A stretch of DNA of 64,000 nucleotides from JADCRZ01 sp041751095. GTDB taxonomy: Bacteria; Bacteroidota; Bacteroidia; Chitinophagales; Chitinophagaceae. The DNA is taken from the NCBI GenBank assembly GCA_041751095.1, contig JBGSYC010000005.1, positions 93,681-157,680 on the forward strand, given 5' to 3'. The position numbers were made by a program, and so were the translations under genes. Below are positions 34,938-43,824 of this stretch, piece after piece. The stretch's first letter is position 1; every line of letters begins with the position of its first letter. The notes beneath the pieces were generated by a model. That model was not told the origin of the DNA. It was given only the letters and a program-made list of their open reading frames with translations, and searched no databases.

Positions 34938-36785
34938 CTAATAACCCCGAATGTTTTTACCCTCTATGTAATTCATAAAAGCCTTGTTGACCACCCTGTT
35001 ACCGCCAGGAGTGGGGTAATTTCCTGTAAAGTACCAGTCGCCGGTATTGGTTGGGCAGGATTCGTGTAAAGATTCAATCGTTTGAAATAAAACCTGCACT
35101 GGTATGTCAATGTCTTCAGGCGTTATCAACTGTGCAATTTTATCTGATATTTCCTGCGTTGTAAATTGTTTATAAATATGACGGACAATATTTTCGGTGT
35201 GCAATTGATTTATTCTTGCCAGCTCCTTACATTTATCGTATAGTTCATTTAGCAAACATTCCCGGTTATTGTCTTTTAATAACTCTGTAACTGCACGGAA
35301 GGCAATGAAATCACCCAGTTTGCTCATATCAATTCCATAACAATCGGGATAGCGTATCTGCGGTGCTGAAGAAATAACAATGATCTTTTTGGGTTCCAGC
35401 CTGAAGAGCATCCTGATAATGCTTTCCTTCAAAGTTGTTCCCCTTACAATGGAATCATCAATAACCACAAGGGTGTCTACCCCTTTGTTTAATGTACCGT
35501 AGGTAATATCATAAACGTGCTGTACCATTTCATTCCTGCCTGCGTCAGCGGATATAAACGTTCGCATTTTGACATCTTTGATGGTAATCTTCTCAACCCT
35601 TATCCGGCGGTTGATCATTTCTGCCAGCTTTTCCTCATCAAAATCTTTGTTCCATCCAAGAATACGCTGAATTTTCACCTGGTTAAGATAGTCCTCCATT
35701 CCTTTCAGCAAACCATAAAAAGCAACCTCAGCCGTATTCGGGATAAATGAAAAAATCGTGTTTTTAAGGTCGTTGCTGATCGCTTTTAAAACCGGTTCCC
35801 TGAGGTTATAGCCCAAGGATGTTCGCTCCCGGTATATTTTTTCGTCGTTGCCCCGGGAAAAATAAATCCGCTCGAAACTGCATGCGCGCCTTTCTTTGGG
35901 CTCCAGTAATTGCTCAACGCTGTAATCGCCATTTGCCCTGATAATAAGAGACTGACCCGGCATTAGTTCCTTCACTTCATTTTCTCCAACGTTAAAGGCT
36001 GTTCGAATTGCGGCGCGCTCTGATGCAGCAACGAACACGTCATCGTTGATATAATAATACGATGGGCGGATTCCATGGGCGTCCCTCATCACAAAGCTGT
36101 CGCCATTGCCAAGTAGCCCGGCTACATGATACCCGCCGTCAAATAATTTAGCCGACTTCTTCAATACGTTAAGGATATCAAGATTTCCCGGATTCTGCTC
36201 GTCTTCCTTTACTATAAATGCATGCACAACTTCCATCATTGCCGCCAGGTCGCTCTGGCGCTGGAATTCACCGGGGTCTATGTTAACAAGGGCAAAAAGT
36301 TCTTCGGTATTTACGAGATTGAAATTCCCGGCCAATGCAAGATTTCTTGTCGGGATGGTATCCCGCTTTATAAAAGGATGGCAAAATTCAATGTTATTTT
36401 TTCCCTGGGTGCCATAGCGCAGGTGACCCAGCAGCAGTTCACCAAGAAAACGGATATGCCCTTTCATCAGCCCCGGGTGTTTTTTTATATCGGGCTGATA
36501 TTTTTCCAATTCCAAAACTTCTTCCGATATCTGGCGAAACAGTTCGGCAATTGACTGAGGAATCGTGCTTCGGATCCGGTGCAAAAAAGGGTAACCGGGC
36601 TCGGTATCCAGTTTTACAGTTGCGATACCGGAACCATCCTGTCCGCGGTTGTGCTGTTTTTCCATGAGAAGGTAAAGTTTGTTCAATCCATACAAAACTG
36701 TACCATATTCCTGTTGAAAATATGAGAAAGGCTTACGTAAACGAATGAATGCAAGGCCGCATTCGTGTTTTATTTCTTCACTCAT
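34938..36785 (-). CDS. Amidophosphoribosyltransferase-like class II glutamine amidotransferase
   Basis: A 615-aa protein with an N-terminal Ntn glutaminase domain and a C-terminal PRPP-binding transferase domain. The nucleophile is Cys9 after a short 8-residue propeptide (HECGLAFIRL). The PRPP loop is VVIDDSIVRGTT, with Asp443 and Asp444. The family is the long Bacteroidota PurF type, about 100 residues longer than E. coli PurF, with an insertion in the glutaminase part. It would catalyse the first step of purine synthesis, or a related one if a second, standard PurF exists elsewhere. No other pur gene is near. Confidence 0.88.
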   Translation of the reverse strand: MSEEIKHECGLAFIRLRKPFSYFQQEYGTVLYGLNKLYLLMEKQHNRGQDGSGIATVKLDTEPGYPFLHRIRSTIPQSIAELFRQISEEVLELEKYQPDIKKHPGLMKGHIRFLGELLLGHLRYGTQGKNNIEFCHPFIKRDTIPTRNLALAGNFNLVNTEELFALVNIDPGEFQRQSDLAAMMEVVHAFIVKEDEQNPGNLDILNVLKKSAKLFDGGYHVAGLLGNGDSFVMRDAHGIRPSYYYINDDVFVAASERAAIRTAFNVGENEVKELMPGQSLIIRANGDYSVEQLLEPKERRACSFERIYFSRGNDEKIYRERTSLGYNLREPVLKAISNDLKNTIFSFIPNTAEVAFYGLLKGMEDYLNQVKIQRILGWNKDFDEEKLAEMINRRIRVEKITIKDVKMRTFISADAGRNEMVQHVYDITYGTLNKGVDTLVVIDDSIVRGTTLKESIIRMLFRLEPKKIIVISSAPQIRYPDCYGIDMSKLGDFIAFRAVTELLKDNNRECLLNELYDKCKELARINQLHTENIVRHIYKQFTTQEISDKIAQLITPEDIDIPVQVLFQTIESLHESCPTNTGDWYFTGNYPTPGGNRVVNKAFMNYIEGKNIRGY

Positions 36786-36943
36786 GTTAGAAATTAGGCC
36801 GCAAGTTACGTGGATTTAATCTTTTTTCGGCCAGCAGCGTGTTTCAGGTATAAGCACGGAGCCGCAATGGGCCGTCCGCTGACCTTGATCTTTTTTTCTA
36901 AGCCATTAAGGCTGATAGCTTACGTTAAAGGTTACAGAGCGTC

Positions 36944-37710
36944 CGGTGCCGTATAATCAGGTTGATATTTTCCGTAGCGGAATTGATCAAATTTTTTCAG
37001 ATAGTGTGCTGCTATTTCCATCGTTTTTTGCGGTACGCAGACCAATATTCAGATTGAAATTTTTATACTGCCCCGCGAGCCGGCTCCGGACGAGCCACGT
37101 GTATATAGCAATATGAATCAGGTTGGTTTCGGCTCCCGGAGGAGCCGCGTATATGCCGATAGAAATTCCTGCAGTGGAATTTTTTGAATCACGCAGAGCC
37201 TCCGAAACTCTCACGCGGCTCCTATGGAGCCGATTCGAGGGGAAGGTCTTCTATAAACACGGGGCCCCTAATGAGGCCACTCTCTGCGGGCAGGACTCAT
37301 TGCCTATAGCGTGGGGTGACAGTTGGCATCAGATGGTTACACCTCCGATGCCTTGTAATCAGCTTGATATTTCGTAACGGAATTGATCAAATATAATCAG
37401 ATAATGTGCTGCTATCTCCAACGTCTAATGTGCTCCTGCGATAGAAATTTAGATTTAGATTTAATTTTTTATACTACTCGAGCAGCCTCGTGTTTATAGC
37501 GATTTGAATGCGACTGGTTTCGGCTCCTTAGGAGGTGCGTAAATGCCACTGAAATGCCGGTGGTGGAAATTTTTTTAATCGCGCAGAGCCTCCGAAACTT
37601 TTACGCGGCTCCTATGGAGCCGATTCGAGGGGAAGGTTTTTCTATAAACACGGGGCCCCTAATGGGGCCACTCTCTGCGGCAGGACTCATTACCGATGGC
37701 ATCAGTCACT
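36944..37710. repeat. Tandem pair of ~390-bp palindrome-rich repeats
   Basis: Copy 1 (about 36944-37345) and copy 2 (about 37346-37710) align over most of their length, offset by about 390-402 bases. The 3' ~97 bases (37193-37289 and 37582-37680) differ at only a few positions. Each contains GGCTCCTATGGAGCC (37217-37231, 37607-37621), followed about 30 bases later by a GGCCCCTAATGGGGCC-type palindrome (perfect at 37654-37669), joined by a CTATAAACACGGGG linker. Upstream parts such as GGAATTGATCAAAT and TGTGCTGCTAT also repeat. It resembles the dispersed GGCTCC/GGAGCC REP-like family of Bacteroidota. Confidence 0.75.
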
Positions 37711-37729
37711 TCGGAATATTTGAATGCAT

Positions 37730-37772
37730 AAAAAAGCCCCGTAGTCTTCATAGGTACTAGGGGGCGGCTTTC
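37730..37772 (-). terminator. Possible terminator downstream of the response regulator
   Basis: On the - strand AAGCCGCCCCCTAGT and ACTACGGGGCTT form an imperfect stem with a loop of about 10 bases, followed by six T residues. It lies 284 bases after the regulator stop codon, so it could end that transcript or one reading through from the repeat. Confidence 0.4.
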
Positions 37773-38055
37773 CATGGATTTGGGATTTGGATCTTAAATC
37801 ATCTGTTCGATACAGGTTTTCCGGTATTGGATTTACTGGTTTTTTATGGAAAGGGAAAGGTTCATTTCACAGATATTGGATATATACACACACGTTAAAG
37901 TTACAAGTTTAGTATCTCAACGCGATCTTTTACCGGATGTTTATATATGATCTATAGAGATTTTCTAAATAAGGCTGAGGGTTTTTACTTAGTCAACATA
38001 GGTTATGATGCCTGTGATTCCCACCAACAGGTCTTACCGATACCTCCCTCATTAG

Positions 38056-38697
38056 TTACATATAGGTCGTATTGCTGTTGATAAAGTTTACAAGAGAAGC
38101 CGAGTTTTTCAATTTTAATTTTTTAAGGATGTTATGCCGGTGAACTTCAACCGTTTTAAGTGAAATATTCAGAGATGATGCGATCTCCTTTGAAGAAAAT
38201 CCTTCCTTGATATAATTGATGATCTGTATTTCTCTTTCGGTGAGTGAATTAATGTTCGGCCCTTCGGGCTGATCAGTCAGAAGCTGGTCGGATATGATCG
38301 TCTTAATTTCTTCACAGATAAATTTGTTACCCTTATACACCTCTATGATTGCCCTGATCATTTCTTCTTTGGAAGAATTTTTAGTAACATAGCCTTTTGC
38401 CCCGATTTGCAGCATTTTTTTTGCATACGCAGGCTGAGAGTGCATAGAAACGCCGATCACCTTAGATCCCGGCGAAAACTTCCGTATCTTTTCCGTCGCT
38501 TCAAACCCAGAAAAGGGAGACATATTGATATCCATCAGGATGATATTAGGCCTCTTATTTTTGGCGAGTTCGACTGCTTCTTCGGAGTCACCGCATTCGG
38601 CAACTACCTGGAACCGGGGATCGCTGTTCAAAATATAGGTCCATGCCTCCCTGATCAGTTTGTGATCATCGGCAATTAAAATAGTAATCTTTTCCAT
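38056..38697 (-). CDS. Response regulator, NarL/FixJ type
   Basis: A 213-aa transcription factor. The receiver domain has Asp10, Asp11 and the phosphoacceptor Asp56 (ILMDINMSPFSG). The C-terminal LuxR-type helix-turn-helix is LTEREIQIINYIKEGFSSKE then IASSLNISLKTVEVHRHNIL. The gene follows the sensor kinase by 17 bases and is surely its partner. Target promoters are unknown, but the region directly downstream is the repeat-bearing gap. Confidence 0.92.
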   Translation of the reverse strand: MEKITILIADDHKLIREAWTYILNSDPRFQVVAECGDSEEAVELAKNKRPNIILMDINMSPFSGFEATEKIRKFSPGSKVIGVSMHSQPAYAKKMLQIGAKGYVTKNSSKEEMIRAIIEVYKGNKFICEEIKTIISDQLLTDQPEGPNINSLTEREIQIINYIKEGFSSKEIASSLNISLKTVEVHRHNILKKLKLKNSASLVNFINSNTTYM

Positions 38698-38714
38698 GGT
38701 CCTTCAATTGTATT

Positions 38715-41700
38715 TTATAAAGTTCTTGCTATTCTTACGATCAGTTTACACCCCTTTCGGGGAGCGGTTATGACGTTAATATTGCCGTTAAAAAGTTCAA
38801 CGCGGCTTAAAATATTCGACAACCCAAGCCCTTTCTGTGTTTGTAGGCTCTCTTTATCGAATCCCTTTCCATCATCAATGATAACCAGTTGAATGCATGC
38901 CTCGTCTACAGAGAGTTGTAGGGAAAGATGGCCTGCTTCAGCATGTTTAAGCACGTTATTAACCTGTTCCTGGATTATCCGGAACAACATTACTTTTTGC
39001 ATCTCATTTATGCAACTCTCAATATCTCCTACACTCGTATATTTGACCTTGAGGCTTTTTTTCAGTGCAACATTTTCCAGCAGATCCTTTATCGATTCCC
39101 CAAGGCCGAGATCGCTGATACCAGGTGGTATTAATGTGTGAGACAAATTCCTGATTTCAGTAATCGCATGATGGATCTGTTCCCTGCTTTTTTCGATGAG
39201 CTTCATCCTGTCATGACTGTTGGTAAGAGCCACTTCGAGGAGCAGCCTTGCTGTTGAGAGCACCTGGTTAACATTATCATGCAATTCTTTACCAATCTTT
39301 GCCCGCTCTTTTTCCTGTGCTTCGATTACAGCCTGTGAAACTTCCTTTTGTTTATCGAGTTCCTGCTTGATCAATTTCTTTTCAAAGATCTTCTTTTCTG
39401 TAACGTCTTCAATAGAACCTACCATCTGCAATAAATCACCATCTTTATCACATATAAGGTAACCTTTATTAACTACCATGGCATAATTGCCGTCTGACCT
39501 TTTAAAGCGGTATTCATCCATCCACAGGTTGGGTTTATTGCTTTTCATGAACTGAGCCAGGCTTTCCTTAACTTTTTTCCGGTCTTCGGGGTGAATGTGC
39601 TTTAACCAGAAGGCGAATGTATTTATCCTGTTAGATGTTTCATACCCGAATGAATAGAAAAAGCCTTCTCCCAGATACAATTCATCTGTTTTGATATTCC
39701 AATCCCATACAGCTTCGTTGATAGCACGTGCAGCAAGGGTATATCTGTTATTGCTGATCCTGATCTTTTCAGTTTCGCGCTTATTTTCTATTAATACTCT
39801 GAGAAAATTTGCCGTACGTTCAAGCAGAAGAATATCTTCCCTCGTAGGAGAGCGGGGCTTTTTGTAAAAATATGCCAGGGAACCTATCACTTGTTCACTG
39901 GTATCGAGGAGGGGAACAGCCCAGCACGCTCTCAGGGTATGCTGCAGTGCAATTACCCGGTAATTATCCCAGAGGGGGTCTTTTTCGATATCTTCAGCAA
40001 TCACCATCTTTTTAAGGTACATGGCTGTACCAAAAGAACCCTGCATAGAACCTATCGGCAGCCCGTCCATAGCCGCAATAAATCGCGCCGGCAATCGCGG
40101 CGCGGATAGATGCCTTGCATATTTACCGGTTTCATCGACAAGGAATACGGAACAATGCGCTTCCTGTATAATATTTTCTATTTCAGCCAAAAAGAGATCA
40201 ACAGTACTTTTGATGGATTGGGAAGGGTTGGAATTGAATTCAAGGACATTTTTTTCAGCTTTCAGCAGCAAGACCTGCTTTTTCCTTGTTGTGATATCTT
40301 TAAAATAAATGAACAGTCCTTCTATTGACGGATAGATGCTCACATCCATCCAGCGATCAAAATCATTTATATAGTAGTCGAAGTTTATCGTAACTTTTTT
40401 TAGAAACGCATCATTTAGCTTTATAAAAAATTTCGTATTCTTTAAGGCAGGAAATACTTCCCACAAATTTCTTCCAACGATTTCTTCTTTTTTAATCCCC
40501 GTAAGAAACTCTGCGACATGGTTCCATAACGTTATAGTAGAAAGATCGTCAATGGCGGCAAAACCATCGGTAATGCTGTCTAAAATATTTACGACGGATC
40601 TCGACACTTCACTTACCAACTTACCAGGGAGAGCGGGCTCGCTTATATGTTTGAGGTGGAGAATGATTCCCCTGATATTTTCATCCGGGTATCTGTTCCC
40701 GGTTTCTGCTTCCATCCAAATCCATTCGTTTTTGTGATTCCTTACCCTGATATTAACAAAACCATGATATTCCGGGTCAGAGAAAACGTGCCTGAATTCA
40801 TTTTCTAATTTTATTATATCCGAAGCGTGTATGATGTCGAAGCGTGGTAGCTCGGTATTCGTATTTTCTTTAAAGCCAAGAGCTCTTTCTACTTCCGGAG
40901 CAGCATATTTGATCTTTCCGGTTTTGTCAACCACAAGGAACATTCCCGGTGAATCACTGAAGAAAGCACTCAGCTGTTCGCGGCTTTCAGGTATCCTTCT
41001 ATCCTTCCCTTCTATTTCGACAGCAACGGAAAGCGGGGATGCCAATAAATTAAGAATATTGATTTCAACTTTTGTCCATACCCTTTTGGAGGAACATTGT
41101 TCAAGCGCCACAAATCCCCAAAATTCATCGTTTGCAAACACCGGAAGCAATAAAATTGACTGTACCATCCTGAGTCGTAGCTGGTGCTGCAACCAGGTAT
41201 TGGTCAGATCTTTTACTGGGGAATTTACGTATTCAGCGTTCTGTAACCTATAAACGATATCAGCTATATTTGACGCCGGAAAGTCTGTAAGCTGATCACT
41301 GGTACCTGAAACAGGATTCTCAGAGGCATCCGGGCTCCAGGAAAATTTTCTTCTGAATAAAGATTTGTTGCCTTTGGTGTCTGTCCAGTGTTGAAAAAGA
41401 AAAACCCTGTCTGCCCCTGCAGAAATTCCAATATTAGTCAGGCAACCATCTATGCTTAAATGAAATTGCAAGCCGCTACGAAGCCTTGCTTCATTGATCT
41501 CACATCCACTCCAGGTAAATTGTTTTACTTTCCCTGAAACGTCATCAAATACCGGCGTTACTACCCAGAGAGTGGTGATCGACTTACCCTCAGGAAGGGG
41601 GATACGTGCCAGTACATGAAATGAGGAATCTGAAATTAAAGCAGTTGCTAACGAAATATTTGTCTGAAAAAAACCTTTTGAGAAAAATCGCTGTATAGCC

Positions 41701-41846
41701 ACGGGCTTGAACTTTCCAGGCTTTCTTCCTGTAACAGTAATCAGGTAACTACTTAGTCCGGTGATGGAAAAATTTTCATCCGTTATAATAAGAAACCGGA
41801 TAGGAACCCTGGTTATTTCAGGAATGGATTTTTTTGCTTTCAACAT
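38715..41846 (-). CDS. Soluble multi-PAS/GAF sensor histidine kinase (HisKA_3, NarX/DesK type)
   Basis: A 1043-aa kinase with no membrane helices, so it senses inside the cell. From the N-terminus: a GAF-like region (about 180-280), PAS (about 290-400), PAS (415-520), GAF (555-690, SVFLVDETGKYARHLSAPRL onward), PAS (700-815), then HisKA_3 with His856 in KELHDNVNQ, and a HATPase domain near 950-1043 ending in GKGFDKESLQTQKGLGLSNI. It forms an operon with the response regulator (17-base gap). The signal (redox, small molecule or light) cannot be read from sequence. Confidence 0.9.
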   Translation of the reverse strand: MLKAKKSIPEITRVPIRFLIITDENFSITGLSSYLITVTGRKPGKFKPVAIQRFFSKGFFQTNISLATALISDSSFHVLARIPLPEGKSITTLWVVTPVFDDVSGKVKQFTWSGCEINEARLRSGLQFHLSIDGCLTNIGISAGADRVFLFQHWTDTKGNKSLFRRKFSWSPDASENPVSGTSDQLTDFPASNIADIVYRLQNAEYVNSPVKDLTNTWLQHQLRLRMVQSILLLPVFANDEFWGFVALEQCSSKRVWTKVEINILNLLASPLSVAVEIEGKDRRIPESREQLSAFFSDSPGMFLVVDKTGKIKYAAPEVERALGFKENTNTELPRFDIIHASDIIKLENEFRHVFSDPEYHGFVNIRVRNHKNEWIWMEAETGNRYPDENIRGIILHLKHISEPALPGKLVSEVSRSVVNILDSITDGFAAIDDLSTITLWNHVAEFLTGIKKEEIVGRNLWEVFPALKNTKFFIKLNDAFLKKVTINFDYYINDFDRWMDVSIYPSIEGLFIYFKDITTRKKQVLLLKAEKNVLEFNSNPSQSIKSTVDLFLAEIENIIQEAHCSVFLVDETGKYARHLSAPRLPARFIAAMDGLPIGSMQGSFGTAMYLKKMVIAEDIEKDPLWDNYRVIALQHTLRACWAVPLLDTSEQVIGSLAYFYKKPRSPTREDILLLERTANFLRVLIENKRETEKIRISNNRYTLAARAINEAVWDWNIKTDELYLGEGFFYSFGYETSNRINTFAFWLKHIHPEDRKKVKESLAQFMKSNKPNLWMDEYRFKRSDGNYAMVVNKGYLICDKDGDLLQMVGSIEDVTEKKIFEKKLIKQELDKQKEVSQAVIEAQEKERAKIGKELHDNVNQVLSTARLLLEVALTNSHDRMKLIEKSREQIHHAITEIRNLSHTLIPPGISDLGLGESIKDLLENVALKKSLKVKYTSVGDIESCINEMQKVMLFRIIQEQVNNVLKHAEAGHLSLQLSVDEACIQLVIIDDGKGFDKESLQTQKGLGLSNILSRVELFNGNINVITAPRKGCKLIVRIARTL

Positions 41847-41983
41847 ACATAAATGTTTCCAGGATCCTGATTATCGCAAGGTCTAACCTTCTCTTGTCTT
41901 GTATCAGGCATTCTGAAGTTAAAGAAATAACGCCTCTATATCTTAGAACCGGTATTACTTTTTATACATTTAGGTGTTTCCAC

Positions 41984-43363
41984 TTAATTTGCCTTTGCGG
42001 CGTGAGTAGCCCATTTTCCTAATTGGTCGCAGCTTCTTGCATCCTCATCGAGCATGATATAATAAGTAGGAATTTTCGTAGTAAACCACCTTTCCATCGC
42101 GTCGTATTTTTTTTCTTCCAAAGCCCGACCTGAAACTTTATTATAATCGTCCTTTAAATTTTCGCGGTGCGGATCGGATCTCGTTTTAAGGTAAACGACG
42201 CGAACTCCTTTTTTCCCTCTTTCATCTGTGAATACTGCAGGCTTTGAAAACTCGCCCGGTTTCAATGTATTCAGCATTAAAGCGATATCTTTATCCAATT
42301 GATCAATTGTGCAATATGTACCATTAGCGCATTGTTTCATACCACCGGTGAACTTCGCTGTTTCGTCTTCGGTATACTTAGCCACAGCTTCACCAAACTG
42401 TATTGTATTGGAGATAAGGTTAGCTCTTATCGAATCGAGCTTATTTATAGAAAAATTTATTTCCGTATCGGTTACCTGCGGAATTTTGAGAATATGACGC
42501 ACGGTAGCATCATCTCCCGCGCGGTTAACCATCTGAATGATATGGTAACCGAATTTCGATTTTATTACAGGTGATATCTGTCCCTCTTTTAGCCGGAAAG
42601 CTGCTGAGAGAAATGTGGGATCCCAGGTCTTCTCCGTCCGGTTTAGATTATACAATCCGCCCTTTTCCTTGCTACCCGGATCATCTGTGTACAAGCTGGC
42701 AAGGGTTTCAAACTTGCGCGCGCCAGATTCAACCTGGCTTTTGTATTCAGTTAATTCATCCATTGCATATTTCTCGAGGTCTCTGCTTGCTTTTGGATAA
42801 AGCACGATTTCACCGATCTCAATCTCCGATTCGTAAAATTTCAGGCTGTCTTTTGGAATCTTGTCGAAATATGCTTTTACTTCTGTAGGAGTAATTTTAA
42901 TACTGGCTACAATTTTATTGCGCATTAGCTCTGCCTGCTTCCTTTCCCTGAAAGGCTGGCGGAAATCTTCCTTTAACTGGTAGATCGTTCTTCCTGCAAC
43001 CTGTTCAACGGCTTCTTTCGAACCAAACCTTTGAATAAATCCGCGTACCTGGTTTTCCAATGAAGCCTCCAGTTCCTCATCGCTAACAATCAGTGAATCT
43101 TTTTCCGCCTGCATCACCAGCGCTTTCATGGCCAAAGCCTGCTCTAATATAGCACAGTGGGCGTTTTCCGGAACCTGTTCTCCCTGGCGTTGAATATCGG
43201 CGATCTCATTATTGATTTCGGAGCTGAGTATAATTTTATCACCGACTATGGCTAATATTTTATCTGCTATCACTCTTTGGCTATCGCCTACTGCTTTCAG
43301 AGATTGAGCTGAAACAGTAAAGAGCCCGCACACGAACAGCAGTAAAGATGAAAATTTCTTCAT
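41984..43363 (-). CDS. surA: Periplasmic chaperone/peptidylprolyl isomerase SurA-like
   Basis: Exported foldase for outer-membrane proteins. The signal peptide is MKKFSSLLLFVCGLFTVSAQ. A SurA_N domain (about 30-165) is followed by two PpiC rotamase domains, with segments EIGEIVLYPKASRDLEKYA (first) and TVRHILKIPQVTD (second), the latter near residue 300. The frame is open further upstream to a TTG at 43387, but the ATG at 43363 starts the signal peptide and is preferred (459 aa). Confidence 0.88.
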   Translation of the reverse strand: MKKFSSLLLFVCGLFTVSAQSLKAVGDSQRVIADKILAIVGDKIILSSEINNEIADIQRQGEQVPENAHCAILEQALAMKALVMQAEKDSLIVSDEELEASLENQVRGFIQRFGSKEAVEQVAGRTIYQLKEDFRQPFRERKQAELMRNKIVASIKITPTEVKAYFDKIPKDSLKFYESEIEIGEIVLYPKASRDLEKYAMDELTEYKSQVESGARKFETLASLYTDDPGSKEKGGLYNLNRTEKTWDPTFLSAAFRLKEGQISPVIKSKFGYHIIQMVNRAGDDATVRHILKIPQVTDTEINFSINKLDSIRANLISNTIQFGEAVAKYTEDETAKFTGGMKQCANGTYCTIDQLDKDIALMLNTLKPGEFSKPAVFTDERGKKGVRVVYLKTRSDPHRENLKDDYNKVSGRALEEKKYDAMERWFTTKIPTYYIMLDEDARSCDQLGKWATHAAKAN

Positions 43364-43824
43364 ACATAAATAGTTTAAAACGAACAATCAGGCACTAACC
43401 AGCTTAGCATGATCAAAAATCAGATACATCACAGAAGGCCGCGTGCCTTATCCCTACGGCCCGCGGAAGGTTTGTGGATCAGCCACTTTGTGGCAGGTCG
43501 CCCTTTTCATTACCCTTCTGCACACGTTTTTTTATGCCCTAAGCTGGATGCTACAATTGAAATCTACCCAAAAATATTTACAACCGGGTAAGATACAGAT
43601 GAATGGAGGGCTTTTAACAAAGGTTTATGCGGGTAAGTACCAGGAGAGAAGTAGTAAGTACATACCAGGAGATACGTGTATATGTGTCATATAAGCGTAA
43701 TTTAGACAGGTGCGGCATTTCCAGCTTTCACCTGATACGCCTAAATACAATAAATCAGTTTTTCTATTTCCCCCGTCGGCACCTCCTACGCTTTACATTC
43801 CAATCCCCTGACTCGTCCTTATCT
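43364..43824. other. Non-coding gap between surA and infB
   Basis: About 460 bases. A + strand frame of 83 codons (43443-43694) has a hydrophobic stretch, but codon use and context do not support a gene. A short palindrome (CCGCG and CGCGG around 43441-43467) and the decamer TACCAGGAGA twice near 43637-43675 are the only structures seen. Confidence 0.5.

Larger units (their letters stand above)
36786..38055. other. Gene-free interval of about 1.27 kb holding tandem repeats
   Basis: No plausible gene is visible on either strand between the PurF-type gene and the response regulator. The stretch from about 36944 to 37710 contains two copies of a palindrome-rich repeat. About 37771-38055 contains neither repeats nor a gene that I can support. 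Confidence 0.7.

Noticed and set aside
43443..43694. 83-codon + strand ORF with a hydrophobic stretch between surA and infB
   Set aside because: No recognisable domain, no promoter box, and a composition expected of non-coding DNA. Both neighbours run on the opposite strand.
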